Origin: Tubiluchus corallicola
Taxonomy: Eukaryota > Priapulida > Priapulimorpha > Priapulimorphida > Tubiluchidae
Length of the DNA: 64,000 nt
Direction: 5' to 3'
NCBI GenBank assembly: GCA_030141605.1
Contig: JAQGDQ010000318.1
Location: 129,001 to 193,000 of the forward strand
The notes beneath the pieces were generated by a model. It made no database searches. It saw nothing but the letters and a program-made list of their open reading frames with translations, and was not told the DNA's origin. Made by a program: the position numbers and the translations under genes. This document shows, piece by piece, positions 1 through 9,779 of the stretch. Numbering within the stretch: position 1 is the stretch's first letter; each line of letters starts with the position of its first letter.

Positions 1-512
1 TAGTGGCCCGAGGACTGAGCCTTGGGGCACGCTACATTTGATTGTTGTTACATCTGAAAAAGCGTTATTATATTTTACTGTCTGAGTGCGCCCTGTTAAA
101 TAATTCTTTAGCCACATATGAGGCAAACCTCTGATACCGTAATAGTACAACTTATTTAGCAGAATGTCATGGTTTACTGTATCAAATGCTTTTGATAGGT
201 CGCAAAATACTCCGTAGGATGTGCCATTTTTTTCAACAGTATTAATGATATTTTCTATAATTTTTGTTAAGGCCATTTCAGTGGAGCTACCTTTTCTGAA
301 ACCAAATTGTTTATTACTCAGAATTCTTTTTTTTATTAAATAATGAGATAACTGATTGTAAAAAACTTTTTCTAATATTTTTGATATAAAAGGCAATAAG
401 GACACTGGTCTATAATTGTTCACAGACATGGGATCATCTGATTTAAACAAAGGAACAATAATTGATTCTTTCAATTTCGTTGGTATTTCACCTGTAAGAA
501 AAGATAACAGTA
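1..512 (-). mobile_element. Non-LTR retrotransposon (LINE) reverse transcriptase, partial, cut by window edge
   Basis: Read on the minus strand, about 170 codons are open without a stop. They carry reverse transcriptase landmarks in the right order: NYRPVSLLP, then FGFRKGSST, then the catalytic motif A block FCDLSKAFDTV, and finally VPQGSVLGPL at the window edge. This order is typical of CR1/Jockey-like LINEs. The catalytic YxDD block would lie outside the window. The open frame starts near 512 and I see no endonuclease domain to its right, so this copy looks 5' truncated. The lack of stops suggests a fairly recent insertion. The exact clade is not determined. Confidence 0.85.
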
Positions 513-524
513 TAGACTATTACA

Positions 525-705
525 ATAGAATGGGCTGCGAGGCGTTATCAAGCGTACATAAATGCGTTGTCTGGTTTACGTAACCTTTGACATTTTCACG
601 ACCATCATCAATTGTTGGAACTGTGAAAACGTTTATTCTGTTTATAACACCTTCAGCGCGAATATGTTCTGCAAGTAGTAATACTTCGCTGGAACTGTAA
701 AAGGG
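525..705 (-). repeat. Dispersed repeat, second copy near 60.8-61.0 kb
   Basis: The reverse complement of this stretch aligns by eye with about 60830-61010. Shared blocks include TTCACAGTTCCA near one end and CGCC..CAGCCCAT....TGTAATAG near the other. It lies directly 5' of the LINE fragment at 1-512, so it could be part of that element or an older repeat it inserted into. No coding signature is recognised. Confidence 0.5.
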
Positions 706-802
706 CTCATCATAGCGCGTGCCATTTGCTCTTCGTTACGTAACTGCGCCTGCGTGTTGACTGAGTTTTTCTTACACCTAAATCTCTAGATTTTGTTGTA
801 GG

Positions 803-962
<160 letters not shown>

Positions 963-1074
963 TGAAAGTCGGCTTTTGGGTCAACAATTAACATTAGCTC
1001 AAAGAGCTATTATCGCCGACTGTAAATAACAACCTACAACTACATAACAGAGACTATTATTACCCCACTTTTAC

Positions 1075-1207
1075 CCTAAATACCACGCGCCAGCCAGGGC
1101 AACAGCAGGTACCATTTTTAAAGTCTTTGGTGTGACCTGGCCGCTGGTTCGAACTCACGACCTCCCAGACGGAAAGCTGACGCATTACCACTAGACTAAA
1201 CCGTCTG
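1075..1207 (-). mobile_element. tRNA-derived SINE
   Basis: On the minus strand the head reads like a tRNA: an A-box-like TAGTCTAGTGGT followed about 35 nt later by a B box GTTCGAACC. Both are internal RNA polymerase III promoter elements. A non-tRNA body follows (GGTACCTGCTGTTGCCC and so on). The tRNA fold is incomplete and no acceptor stem closes, so this is a SINE and not a tRNA gene. The family is not identified. Confidence 0.7.
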
Positions 1208-1468
1208 ATTGTACGTACGTCAAATAACATAAACATATTTTGACATGAAGCCATTGAGGAAGCCTCTTATCCCTAATGGACAGCAAAGACTGTTGTGTGG
1301 CGCAGCATTAATGAGAGTTATTAATGTGTCAGATATACGATTAAAGTCAGAGAAAGAGAACCAGTCTGGCCATTAGACTTTGACATGATAAGCATCGGTG
1401 GCGAGTTCCTTTGAAACTCAAGATGATGGTTTACCTTCAAGAAAAGATTAATATACTAATGGGAAGTT
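1208..1468. other. No feature recognised
   Basis: Unique-looking sequence between the SINE and the piggyBac-like element. No coding or RNA signature seen. Confidence 0.5.
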
Positions 1469-2058
1469 TTAACCCTTAGCCGAGCAAAGGGTTCTTACAT
1501 TACAATAAAGACCAAGCAGGGTAAAAAATTACCCTTTGAAAGTTTTGCTTAGTACGTGTTACCACTAACTGGACAGAATGACCAACTGGTAATTAATTTG
1601 CAAAACCAAGGTCTGGGTCAACTTGGCATAGATATATGAGAGCACCAAGGAATAAAAAGAAGCTTTCCACTATTGCACTATATTGTTTATGCTTTATTAT
1701 TTATGCTTGGCTTTTCAAGTCTTGTGAAAATTTTTATAATAGCCTAACAGTGTTCACTGTTTAATTCTAAGACTTCCACTTCGTCTTCACTTGCTGAATC
1801 TTCTAAAATTTCGTCTTCATCAGCTTCAAGCTTAGTCACCTGTAAAGTTCCCGCCATATTACTAAATGAGAAGTGTTCACAAACTTTAATATGAAATTTC
1901 CTCAACAGGTTGTTAGAAAAATCTCTTTGCAGAACTGTAGGATGAATTGGAAGTTTGCAGCACTTCTCAGTTTTAAAACTAAACACGCATTGCTGCCAGA
2001 AAGAAAAATACTGTAAAGTAAATTCCAAAATTTCCCACCTTGGTCAGTTAAGGGTTAA
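1469..2058 (-). mobile_element. piggyBac-like short element, copy 1
   Basis: The element is bounded by TTAA at both ends with inverted ends TTAACCCTTAG.. and ..TTAAGGGTTAA. A TTAA target duplication followed by CCCT is typical of piggyBac. On the minus strand it encodes a short acidic peptide (KLEADEDEILEDSASEDE, about 1745-1830) that recurs in the copies at 7.4-8.5 kb and 22.7 kb. At 590 bp it is far too short for a full transposase, so it is a deletion derivative or MITE. The acidic peptide resembles the acidic N-termini common in piggyBac transposases, which is inference. Confidence 0.65.
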
Positions 2059-2169
2059 AAGACGCGCACCTGCGCACACAGTAGCAGACAGGAAGAAGCC
2101 ATGGAATTGAAAAATGGAAAAAACAATTGGGGATACCTCACTCGTCCTGAGAGCACTTTAGACCTCAGT

Positions 2170-2500
2170 TCGTGTTAGTAAAAACACTTAAGTTAGGAAA
2201 GCGCCATCTGGCGTATTGAAAACAGTTTTTAGTAAAATAGAAAGGAAGTTTTTTACAGTTATATAGGAAGCAGCCTCCAAACTAGACGTAGCAACAAGCA
2301 TCTTCACTCTTAAGCTGATTCAGAGATCGGGTGTCGACGTTAGCGAAAACACTTAAGTTATGAAAGCGCCATCTGACGTATTGAAAACAGTTTTCAGTAA
2401 AATAGAAAGGAAAGTTTTTACTGTTATGTACGAAGCAGCATGCAGATTAGACGTAGCAACTAGCATCTTCACTCCTGGATCGAAATCTTTAGGGATCGCG
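2170..2500. repeat. 165-bp tandem duplication upstream of GPCR 1
   Basis: Two copies offset by exactly 165 bp (ACTTAAGTTA at 2186 and 2351, followed by AAGCGCCATCTG in both). The start of a third unit (TGTCTATGTTAGTGAAG) at about 2496 corresponds to TGTCGACGTTAGCGAAA in the second unit and contains the first ATG of the receptor. Confidence 0.85.
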
Positions 2501-2505
2501 TGTCT

Positions 2506-3978
2506 ATGTTAGTGAAGTTACTTTTGATTAAAATGGAAAAGAAGCTTTTAGTGTTTTATACTGCAAACTTGGTGATTTATTGTGTCGAACTTTGCACGGA
2601 CGAAACCGATGGTGCATTTCGAAATTTCACCGGACGGAGTGGCCATGATGACCAGAGTGAAGGATCGTCTGTAAGGATCAGAGGAGGAAAAAACCTTGGC
2701 GATGGCTTGAACAATACTGCAATTGATTTAGAAACAACTTGTGTAGATATTGCCAACAACGAGTCTGCACAAACTGCAAAAGGAACAAATGGAACCATAG
2801 GAGAAACAACTTGTGTAGATATTGCCAACAACGAGTCTGCACAAACTGCAGAAGGAACAAATGCAACCATAGGAGAAACAACTTGTGTAGATATTGCCAA
2901 CAACGAGTCTGCACAAACGGCAGAAGGAGCAAATGCAACCGTAGGAAGAGCACCTGAGGTGAAAGATGACTTGCAAAAGTGCAGAAAGGGTGGTAACAGT
3001 CTTGGCCACCAGTTGTATTCTTATGCTGGTCCTGTGGTCTACAGCTTTGGTCTTGTAGGTAACCTGATAAACATCGTTGTCTTCTGGAAGAGCAGGCGTC
3101 TCCAAGAGGCGTCTTACACATACCTCCGGTGGATAGCAGTCACTGACTTCATTGTCATCCATTTCTTCTTGGGTAACGCTTTGGTTAAATACCTCTGGCA
3201 GTTGTCTACCATACATGCAGCGACGTACCTTGCCAAGTGCTTCAACCCTTTTGTCAACTGGTTTAAGTTTTCCAGTAACTACCTCACCGTAGCACTGACG
3301 GTGGACCGATACATCGCCATCTGTCGCCCGTTTAAAGCAAAGTTCATCCGCAAGAGGGCATTGGTCAACGTTATTGTACTGCTGACATTTTGTTTCTCTC
3401 TGCTCCTCGTTGTACCAGAGTTTTTCTCTAAGACTGTAAAGAAACGAGTTGACGAAGTGACTGATGAAGTGACCTACTCCGCAACGTCCTACAAACCCGT
3501 GACTCGTCACCCGGCATACAAGTACTTTTACTCGTGGGCTCGGGCATTCATTGGACAGGTCATACCGATTCTTGTGGTCGTTTCGCTAAATCCTCTGGTG
3601 GTCAAGGCGTACCGACGACAGATGGAGACACGGAGGAATAATTTCAAGAGACCAACGACCCAGCAGGTAAAAGACGCCCGCGAGCAACGTCGTCTGCACG
3701 TGTTCCTGAAGACGGTATCCGTATCGTATGTGATTCTCACCACGCCCAGCGCCATCTTCAGTATCGTGCAGAGGATCACGAACCGTAGCATCACTAGCGA
3801 CATCTACATATCCGCTCGCTCGTGTGCCAGCGTGCTCGCCAACGTAAACCATGGTTTGAACATGTACCTCTACTGTCTAGTGAGCACCGAATACAGGAAA
3901 TGCTTTAGGGAAGTGTTCCGGATGCTCTGGAGAGGGAATGCAGTTGGAAGTGAGGCAGGACCAACGAGCATGGAATAG
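2506..3978 (+). CDS. Class A (rhodopsin-like) G protein-coupled receptor, orphan, single exon
   Basis: An intronless 490-residue receptor that should sit in the plasma membrane and couple an extracellular ligand to G proteins. Seen: a hydrophobic signal-like N-terminus (KKLLVFYTANLVIYC), about 145 residues of extracellular region with many N-x-S/T sequons, then seven hydrophobic segments. TM1 carries GLVGN, the TM3 end reads TVDRYIAIC (DRY motif, residues 267-269), and TM7 ends NHGLNMYLYCLVS in place of NPxxY, followed by a short tail. TM6 has TTPSAIF instead of CWxP. This TM7 style occurs in FMRFamide-receptor-like and related peptide receptors, so a neuropeptide ligand is plausible but unproven. 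The first ATG is at 2506; a second in-frame ATG at 2533 starts closer to the signal peptide and is also possible. A TTAA-bounded MITE begins 105 bp after the stop. Confidence 0.9.
   Translation: MLVKLLLIKMEKKLLVFYTANLVIYCVELCTDETDGAFRNFTGRSGHDDQSEGSSVRIRGGKNLGDGLNNTAIDLETTCVDIANNESAQTAKGTNGTIGETTCVDIANNESAQTAEGTNATIGETTCVDIANNESAQTAEGANATVGRAPEVKDDLQKCRKGGNSLGHQLYSYAGPVVYSFGLVGNLINIVVFWKSRRLQEASYTYLRWIAVTDFIVIHFFLGNALVKYLWQLSTIHAATYLAKCFNPFVNWFKFSSNYLTVALTVDRYIAICRPFKAKFIRKRALVNVIVLLTFCFSLLLVVPEFFSKTVKKRVDEVTDEVTYSATSYKPVTRHPAYKYFYSWARAFIGQVIPILVVVSLNPLVVKAYRRQMETRRNNFKRPTTQQVKDAREQRRLHVFLKTVSVSYVILTTPSAIFSIVQRITNRSITSDIYISARSCASVLANVNHGLNMYLYCLVSTEYRKCFREVFRMLWRGNAVGSEAGPTSME
2731..2946 (+). 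repeat. Three 72-bp coding repeats in GPCR 1 extracellular domain
   Basis: Units start at 2731, 2803 and 2875, exactly 72 bp apart, so the frame is kept. Each encodes 24 residues of pattern ETTCVDIANNESAQTA followed by G-[TA]-N-[GA]-T-[IV]-G. Each unit supplies one cysteine and two N-glycosylation sequons (NES and NGT/NAT). Confidence 0.97.
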
Positions 3979-4082
3979 TCGATCAGTTAAATTACGGGCT
4001 GAGTTTCGCTCTGTTCTGTGTTCAAACTTTCACTCACTCAAGGATGGGGAATATACGCCCCGTATGTTATTTCTATGTCACT

Positions 4083-4641
4083 TTAAAGGAAGACAGAATG
4101 ATTTTCTATATACTACCTCATTCTTAAGTCGCATAAAAAGTAAACATTTTAACACAAATAGTACTGCAAAAGCGTTTCTGATAATTAAAGAACTTAATTA
4201 ACTCGGCAGGCGAGCTCAACTATTTATGACATCACAAACTAACATAATTTTCAACATCAAAAACCTATTCCACGAGCGTGTTGCACGTGTTGGCTAAAGC
4301 GAAAATTGAAGTACAGTAATTTCAAATTTACCGGTGTGCTCACGCATGAGCTGTCAAACGTGTGTAGTTCATCACAAACTAACACATCTGAACCGAGAGG
4401 TACAGCACCTGTTTTTCCTAGAATGCGTTTCTGAAAAGCAGGCGCTAGTGCCCGTCTAACTAGCGGATCGGTAAATGCACGCAAGAGCGAAGAACTAGTT
4501 GCGCGAACACGAAATTGTTCTTGTGTGGTAATAATTCTGTTACGTAAGTCATTTTAGAAAAAAATAGTATGTTTCCTTTCAATGTTTTAAAGAGTAGATT
4601 GTTTCGACCTGCAGTTTAACACTGGGTCCGGTTTGCTTTAA
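4083..4641 (+). mobile_element. Kolobok/T2-like MITE, family A, full copy
   Basis: Begins TTAAAGGAAGACAGAATG and ends GGTCCGGTTTGCTTTAA, so the ends are imperfect inverted repeats of TTAAAG[GC]AAA type on TTAA targets. Related copies lie at 10556, 16843, 18438, 18681, 36813, 49907 (reverse) and 61600 (reverse). TTAA targets with AAGGRR ends are characteristic of Kolobok/T2 elements. No coding capacity. Confidence 0.75.
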
Positions 4642-4659
4642 GCAATGAAGAAGCAGAAC

Positions 4660-4925
4660 CAGATGGAGACAAAAACACTCGTTGCAAATAAAGCCTAAAA
4701 ATTCGATTTGAAATCTTATATCGCTTACATGATGCATACAGAGCATGCGTTAGCAGTAACGCTGTATAAAACTTGTAATTTAAACTCCCGCAATGACCGT
4801 TAGGCGCAGTCGTTTTAGGAGTAACTCGTTCGAAAAGTTCAGATAACATTGCGTAAAGTTTTAAAAAATAATCAGAGCATTCGTGGCACATTCTTCGGTA
4901 ACTAAGCAAAAATTTAAGAAATAAG
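4660..4925. mobile_element. MITE family D, partial copy
   Basis: Shares AATAATCAGAGCATTCGT..GCACA.TCTT and GCAGTAACGCT.TAT.AAACTTG with 49049-49290. Shares its reverse complement with 13290-13400 and 58360-58480. It directly abuts the right end of the family A MITE. Confidence 0.6.
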
Positions 4926-5225
4926 CTAATTTATTAAAATGCTCATTTCTAGTTACATAAATCATTCATTCATTAGTAATGCTAAGTAACCCTAAGTATA
5001 ACTTTGTATGAAGAGTACTTTGGGATATACTTTAAAATTCCCTGTTCTTTCCCTTTAATAAACTAGTTTGTTTATTGAATTGGTACATCCAAAACAGCTT
5101 GTATAAGTAAAAGTAAACATCAAGTCATAATTGACTCTAAATCAACATTATTTAACAAATTTAGCAATTCATTATAAGCATTTAAAACTGTTTATGAGCA
5201 TTTACATTATCTTAAAACCAAGCTT

Positions 5226-5470
5226 GAGCATAACAGCAACAACTGCAACAGCAGCAACAGCAACAACAGCAGCAGCAACTGCAACAGCAACAACAATAAC
5301 AGCAACAGCAATAACAACAACAGCAACAGCAGCAACTGCAACTGCAACAGCAGCAGCAGCAACTGCAGCAGCAACAGCACCTGCAACAACTATAACAACA
5401 GCAATAGAAACAGGAACAGCAACAACTATAACAACAGTAACAACAACAACGAATGAGCAAACTCGTCAGC
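5226..5470. repeat. CAACAG-rich microsatellite
   Basis: Degenerate CAA/CAG trinucleotide tract. The Thr/Ala-rich frame on + and the Leu/Cys-rich frames on - come from the repeat. Confidence 0.95.
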
Positions 5471-6017
5471 AGCAGTATGGAGAGCAGACTTAGATAAACT
5501 GCATAATTTTAATTAGGCTGATGGCTTTTAGTGTTGCATCACGGTGTGGAAATTTTTGAATAATTTTTGAATCTGAAATAATGTATTCTGTTGTTATTTT
5601 AGCTGTTATTGTTACTCAAATTTCCTTAGAAGATGTTAGGAATAAATGTTCTCTTCTGCTTGAATGCTTCGATTTATTTTCGAAATATGAAGCAACCACT
5701 CCTACCTCTACTGTAAGAGAGGGTGGGGTTTAGGAAGAAAGAGGGGAGCAGAAAAGTACCTCTTTTAAATAGCTTCTTATTTGTCTAACACTGAACGCTT
5801 TCTTTTGCAAAAACTGTTTAAAATTTGTTTAAATTTTGATAATTACACACTCACAAATTCACTATTGTGCATTGAAATCCCAGGAGAGGGAGCACCCTCG
5901 CCCCTCCACAAGAGACTGTCTGCGGCCCTGATTTCGAATAGTGCCCTTCTGGCGGCTCCTTTAAGTTTTCGAAGAAAATGTGCAAAATCCTGCGCAGTTT
6001 CTAAAGTTTTTGCAAGG
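5471..6017. other. No gene recognised
   Basis: AT-rich sequence. At about 5940-5970 it carries a degenerate extra copy of an arm segment (AGTGCCCTTCTGGCGG) of the inverted repeat that follows. Confidence 0.5.
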
Positions 6018-6266
6018 TCTGTCTGCAATTCTAACCCTAATTTCTTAATTAATCATTTAACCCTTTTAAAATATTTTGTGTGGTGCCCTTCCGGCGGTCC
6101 TATAAGTTTATTCAGGGTTTTCCTGTAGGTTCCAGGGTTTTTAACTGGTGATTTTTCGAGAAAACCCTAAATAAACTTAAAGGAACTGCCGGAAGGGCAC
6201 TACACGAAAATTTTTAAACGGGTTAAATGATTATTTAAGAAATTAGGGTTAGAATTACAGACAGAA
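6018..6266. repeat. Long inverted repeat (foldback, about 105-bp arms)
   Basis: The left arm (about 6022-6128) and the reverse complement of the right arm (about 6160-6264) match along their length: TTCTAACCCTAATTTCTTAA, ATCATTTAACCC, GTGCCCTTCCGGC and TTTA.TCAGGGTTTT against TTTA.TTAGGGTTTT. The spacer is about 35 bp. A transcript would fold into a long hairpin. Confidence 0.85.
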
Positions 6267-6294
6267 AAAAAGTGTCAGTTGCTGCAGCGAACGT

Positions 6295-6640
6295 TAGGCA
6301 GGTGTTGTGGTTTTATGGGTGTCAGGGAGGGGATTCAAAAGTTTATCTGCATGTGTCTGTCTCACATGTTAAGTTAGGGAAGGAGTTGTAAAATTTATGT
6401 GGGCGTGGCTTACTCGCTATTTGAGATGTGTGAGTGGCTTCCAAAATTTTTCTGGGTGTTCCTGTCTCACATGTTGAGTCGAGGAAGGATTTCAAAAATT
6501 TTTCTGGGTGTTCCTGTCTCACATTTTGAGTCGAGGAAAGATTTCGAGAATTTATCTGGGTGTTTCTGTCTCACATATGGAGACGGAGGAAGGGTTTTGA
6601 ATTACTTTGGCATTCCTGCCTCACATTTGGTGTAGGCGAA
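6295..6640. repeat. 52-bp minisatellite, about six units
   Basis: The unit contains TCTGGGTGTTCCTGTCTCAC then ATGTTGAGTCGAGGAAGG. Spacings are about 52 bp (CCTGTCTC at 6461, 6513, 6565). The same unit recurs in reverse orientation at 18300-18437. The array ends at the border of the MITE at 6647. Confidence 0.85.
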
Positions 6641-6646
6641 GGGGCT

Positions 6647-7119
6647 TTAAAGGAAAGAACAAGTCACTCAGCATGTTGGGTTTATTTTTACTGTTATCAC
6701 TTAAACTGTTCACTTGAAAATCATGACGTAATTAGGACACTTCGTGACTTTCCGTAAGCGCTCGCTGCTTGAACTAATTATAACTTCTGCAGCTTCGCCT
6801 ATGTTCACGCAAAAATATTACAAAATTAGCTATCTATTTTATTATGAAAACTTACAGTTTTGATGAAGATTGACAGTGCGCTACTTTTCTTCGGGACGAA
6901 TGACGTCATTGAAAGAAGAATGGACATTGAAAAGGAAAGCACCCAAGCACGAAGTGATCGTGACTTTAAAGTGATTTTACTAATTACAGTTAAGGCGCTT
7001 ATAACAAGGCGCTAATAACAATAAGGCGCTTATTGCAGTTTCATTTCTAAATCTTTCTAACATTTTTCGCGAACATTGAAATAAGCCCAACTTCCCGAAA
7101 GGCTTGACGTTTCCTTTAA
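6647..7119 (+). mobile_element. Kolobok/T2-like MITE, family C, full copy
   Basis: Starts TTAAAGGAAAGAACAAGTC and ends GCTTGACGTTTCCTTTAA. It aligns along its length with 54942-55393 (AAGTCACTCAG.ATG..GGGTTTATTT near the start, CGCGAA..TTGAAA.AA.CC.AACTT near the end). TTAA at both borders. No coding capacity. Confidence 0.8.
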
Positions 7120-7997
7120 GAAGATTAAAAGAAAATGTGAAGAAAAAAAGTTGAGCTTCAAAAAATTAACATTGATAACGTTTTATTCATCAGCATAAAA
7201 TAACAATCAATGGTGAAAATTGCACGGTAAAAATTTGGAAAAAATGTCATTATCTAATTAGAATCTAAAAATAATTACTTGACCTTTTAGTTACTGGATA
7301 ATTAAAAGCACAGATGTAGACAAAGAGGTAACGATAATTGTCTAAAAATGGCTGCAGATTTAACCCTTAGCCGAACAAGGGGTTGTCATATTACAATAAA
7401 GGACAAGCCGGGTAACAATTTACCCCATGAAAATTTTGCTTAATATATATCACTGACAGGATAGCATGATCAACTGGTAATTGAGATGCTCCTATTAGTG
7501 CAAAACCAAGTTCTGTGGCAAGTTGGCATGTATGGATACATGAGAGCACCAAGGATAAAAAGAAGGTTTCCACCATTGCACTATAATTGTTTATGCTATA
7601 TAATTTTTGATCCTTAGAAACAAATCCACTTGGGGCATTGCAGCGTGTAGGGAGTCCTGGCATAGAGAGGTGAGCAGAATCATGTCCCTGGACGTTTGAT
7701 TCATTGAAGAAAAGAAGAAGAATATAATTTTTGCTTCGTTTTTCAAATCTTGTGAAATTTTTGTAATAGCCAAACGATGTTCACTGTTTAATTCTAAGGC
7801 ATCCACTTCCTCTTCACTTGCTGAATCTTCTAAAATTTCATTTTCGTCAGCTTCAAGCTTAGTCACCTGTACAGCTAAATTTTAACCATTTTACTTCATG
7901 CCCACAAATTTTAATATAAAATGTCCACAAAAGATTGTTGGAAAAATCACTTTGCGGAAGTGTAGGCTGGAATTGGGAGGTTCTGCAGTACTTCTCG

Positions 7998-8145
7998 GTT
8001 GTCAAGGTAAACATATGGTTGTCAAGGTAAACATATGGTTGTCAAGGTAAACATGTGGGGTTATCAAGGTAAACATATGGTGGTCAAGGTACTAAGCATA
8101 TGGTTGTCAAGGTAAACATGTGGTTGTCAAGGTAAACATATGAAG
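7998..8145. repeat. 20-bp minisatellite inside piggyBac-like copy 2
   Basis: About seven units of GGTTGTCAAGGTAAACATAT, with small indels in the middle units. Confidence 0.95.
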
Positions 8146-8269
8146 CTACCGGAAAGAAAAATACACCAATGTAAACTCATATATTTTGCCTACATAAAAG
8201 ACCAAGGGGGGGGGTATTAAGTTTCCCCACATCAGGCAGTATCTGGCACTCACACTTTGTAAAAAAGTA

Positions 8270-8385
8270 TGAATAATAGTTCCAGTAAAACATGATGTTA
8301 AGCAAAAAGTCATTAAGCGAAACGTCGTTAAGCGAAATGTGGCTAAGCAAAACGTCGTAAAACGAAACATCGTTAACACAACCAA
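8270..8385. repeat. Short repeats of TTAAGCGAAACGTCG type
   Basis: About eight imperfect copies of a 10-12 bp motif (GTTAAGCGAAACG, GCTAAGCAAAACG). The same motif fills the TIR element at 9089-9489. Confidence 0.75.
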
Positions 8386-8523
8386 AGCACAGTTGCATAA
8401 CAAATTGAAAAATATTTAATCACTATTAGCTTGAAAATTTTTCGTTGTCTGCGTCAATATAAAAAATGTGAGCAAACATAGCTGGGGTAATTTTTTACCC
8501 CACCCTGGTAGGCTAAGGGTTAA

Positions 8524-9088
8524 ACAAACGAAACAATATCATTATAATTATCATTAGGATACAAAGATAGTTGTCGTCTGAACATTACTGAAAGAGTTAA
8601 CATAATTAATGAGTAATAATGAAATCAAAATTAATTAACTAATCCCACAGACAAAGCCGATCACGTGACTAGTGATCGCCATCGAATGTTTAAAAAATAC
8701 TCAATGATTATTAATGCAACCTACTTAACCATACAACGTCGATACAAAATTCCTAAAGCATTAATTGTACATATCATAATTGCAATATATTACACATATA
8801 TACAAAAATAAAACAGAATTGAATTTGGCAACTTTCTGTCAACTTCACATTAAAAGATTAAAAGAAACTAAACAAGAAGATATAAGATCAACATAATTGT
8901 TACACTGTATAAATAAGTTTAGTATGAAAATGTTTAATAAATTAATTTCCTTCAATGAAATTTTCCATTAAGCAACGACAATTGCAGCATCAATACATAA
9001 TCATTGTCATGATTGGTTTAATTACGAATAATTACATAGTACTGATATGGAAAAATTCAAACATGGGGTAACTCAAATTTTACCAAAA
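8524..9088. other. AT-rich spacer
   Basis: No open frame, RNA or transposon end recognised. Confidence 0.5.
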
Positions 9089-9489
9089 CAGTAAGTCCTT
9101 GCTTAATGACGTTAATGCGATCCAGTAAAACACGATGTTAAGCAAAAAGTAAAACGAAGCGCCGTTAAGCGAAACGTGGTTAAGCGAAACGCCGTTAAGG
9201 GAAATGTGGCTAAGCAGAACGGCGCAAAACGAAACGACGTTAAGCGAAATGTGGTTGAGCAAAACGTCGTTAAACAAAACCGAAACATCCATAGAAAGTA
9301 ATACAAAAGAAATTTGACACGTTCCAATGGCAAAAATCAATGCTGCTTAAATCATGCAAGTAAAGGTTTTATGAATTTCCTTAAGGATTCCACTAATTAA
9401 TATCTTTCTGCTTGCTGAAAAAGTCTCAAATGTTCAGCGTCGTTAAAACGAAACGTCACTTAATGGAGTCGTTAAGAGAGAACTTACTG
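9089..9489. mobile_element. Short TIR element with TTAAGCGAAAC repeats
   Basis: Left end CAGTAAGTCCTTGCTTAATGAC. The reverse complement of the right end is CAGTAAGTTCTCTCTTAACGAC, so about 22-bp imperfect terminal inverted repeats bound a 401-bp non-coding element. CAG....CTTAACGAC-type ends resemble pogo/Tigger-like MITEs, but no TA duplication is clear, so the superfamily is uncertain. The left half is a short-motif array (GTTAAGCGAAACG). Confidence 0.6.
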
Positions 9490-9502
9490 GATATTGCAAC
9501 TC

Positions 9503-9675
9503 GTGAGTTTCTGACGTAAACAATAACTGTGTTCGGTTGCAGTTAATTAACTTTCAAAGCTACTATTATTCAAATATAAGAAATAATTGTTAACTTTTAT
9601 ACGCAAGAAAATGTATATTTTGGACAATAAAGTCAAATGAGATTGAGTCTAAACAATAGTCCGGTTTTCCTTTAA
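9503..9675 (+). mobile_element. Kolobok/T2-like MITE, family B, 3' part only
   Basis: Matches the right part of 22934-23471 (GTGTTCGGTTGC.GTTAATTAACTTTC, then AACAAT..TCCGGTTTTCCTTTAA). The left half is missing. Confidence 0.75.
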
Positions 9676-9779
9676 CATTTAGTAACACTTCAAGTTACTA
9701 AAAAACTTGATTTGTTTTCCAATTGTTCCTCTTAAGACCTATAATAAAGTCAACAATGGGACGGAAATGAACATTAAGT

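Larger units (their letters stand above)
7360..8523 (-). mobile_element. piggyBac-like element, copy 2 (1.16 kb)
   Basis: Perfect inverted ends: TTAACCCTTAGCC at the left and GGCTAAGGGTTAA at the right. The same acidic peptide as copy 1 is encoded on - (about 7780-7866), here continuing to residues IFFFFSSMNQTSRDMILLTS. No catalytic DDD-type domain is visible, so it is non-autonomous. It carries a 20-bp repeat and AAGCGAAACGT-type repeats inside. ACCC-containing inner ends (GGGTAA..TTACCC) are shared with copies 1 and 3. Confidence 0.75.

Noticed and set aside
1133-1207. Functional tRNA gene on -
   Set aside because: A and B boxes are present, but there is no closing acceptor stem, and the sequence continues into a SINE body.
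2577-3852. Long minus-strand open frames across GPCR 1
   Set aside because: They are antisense shadows of a clear receptor; no motif of their own.
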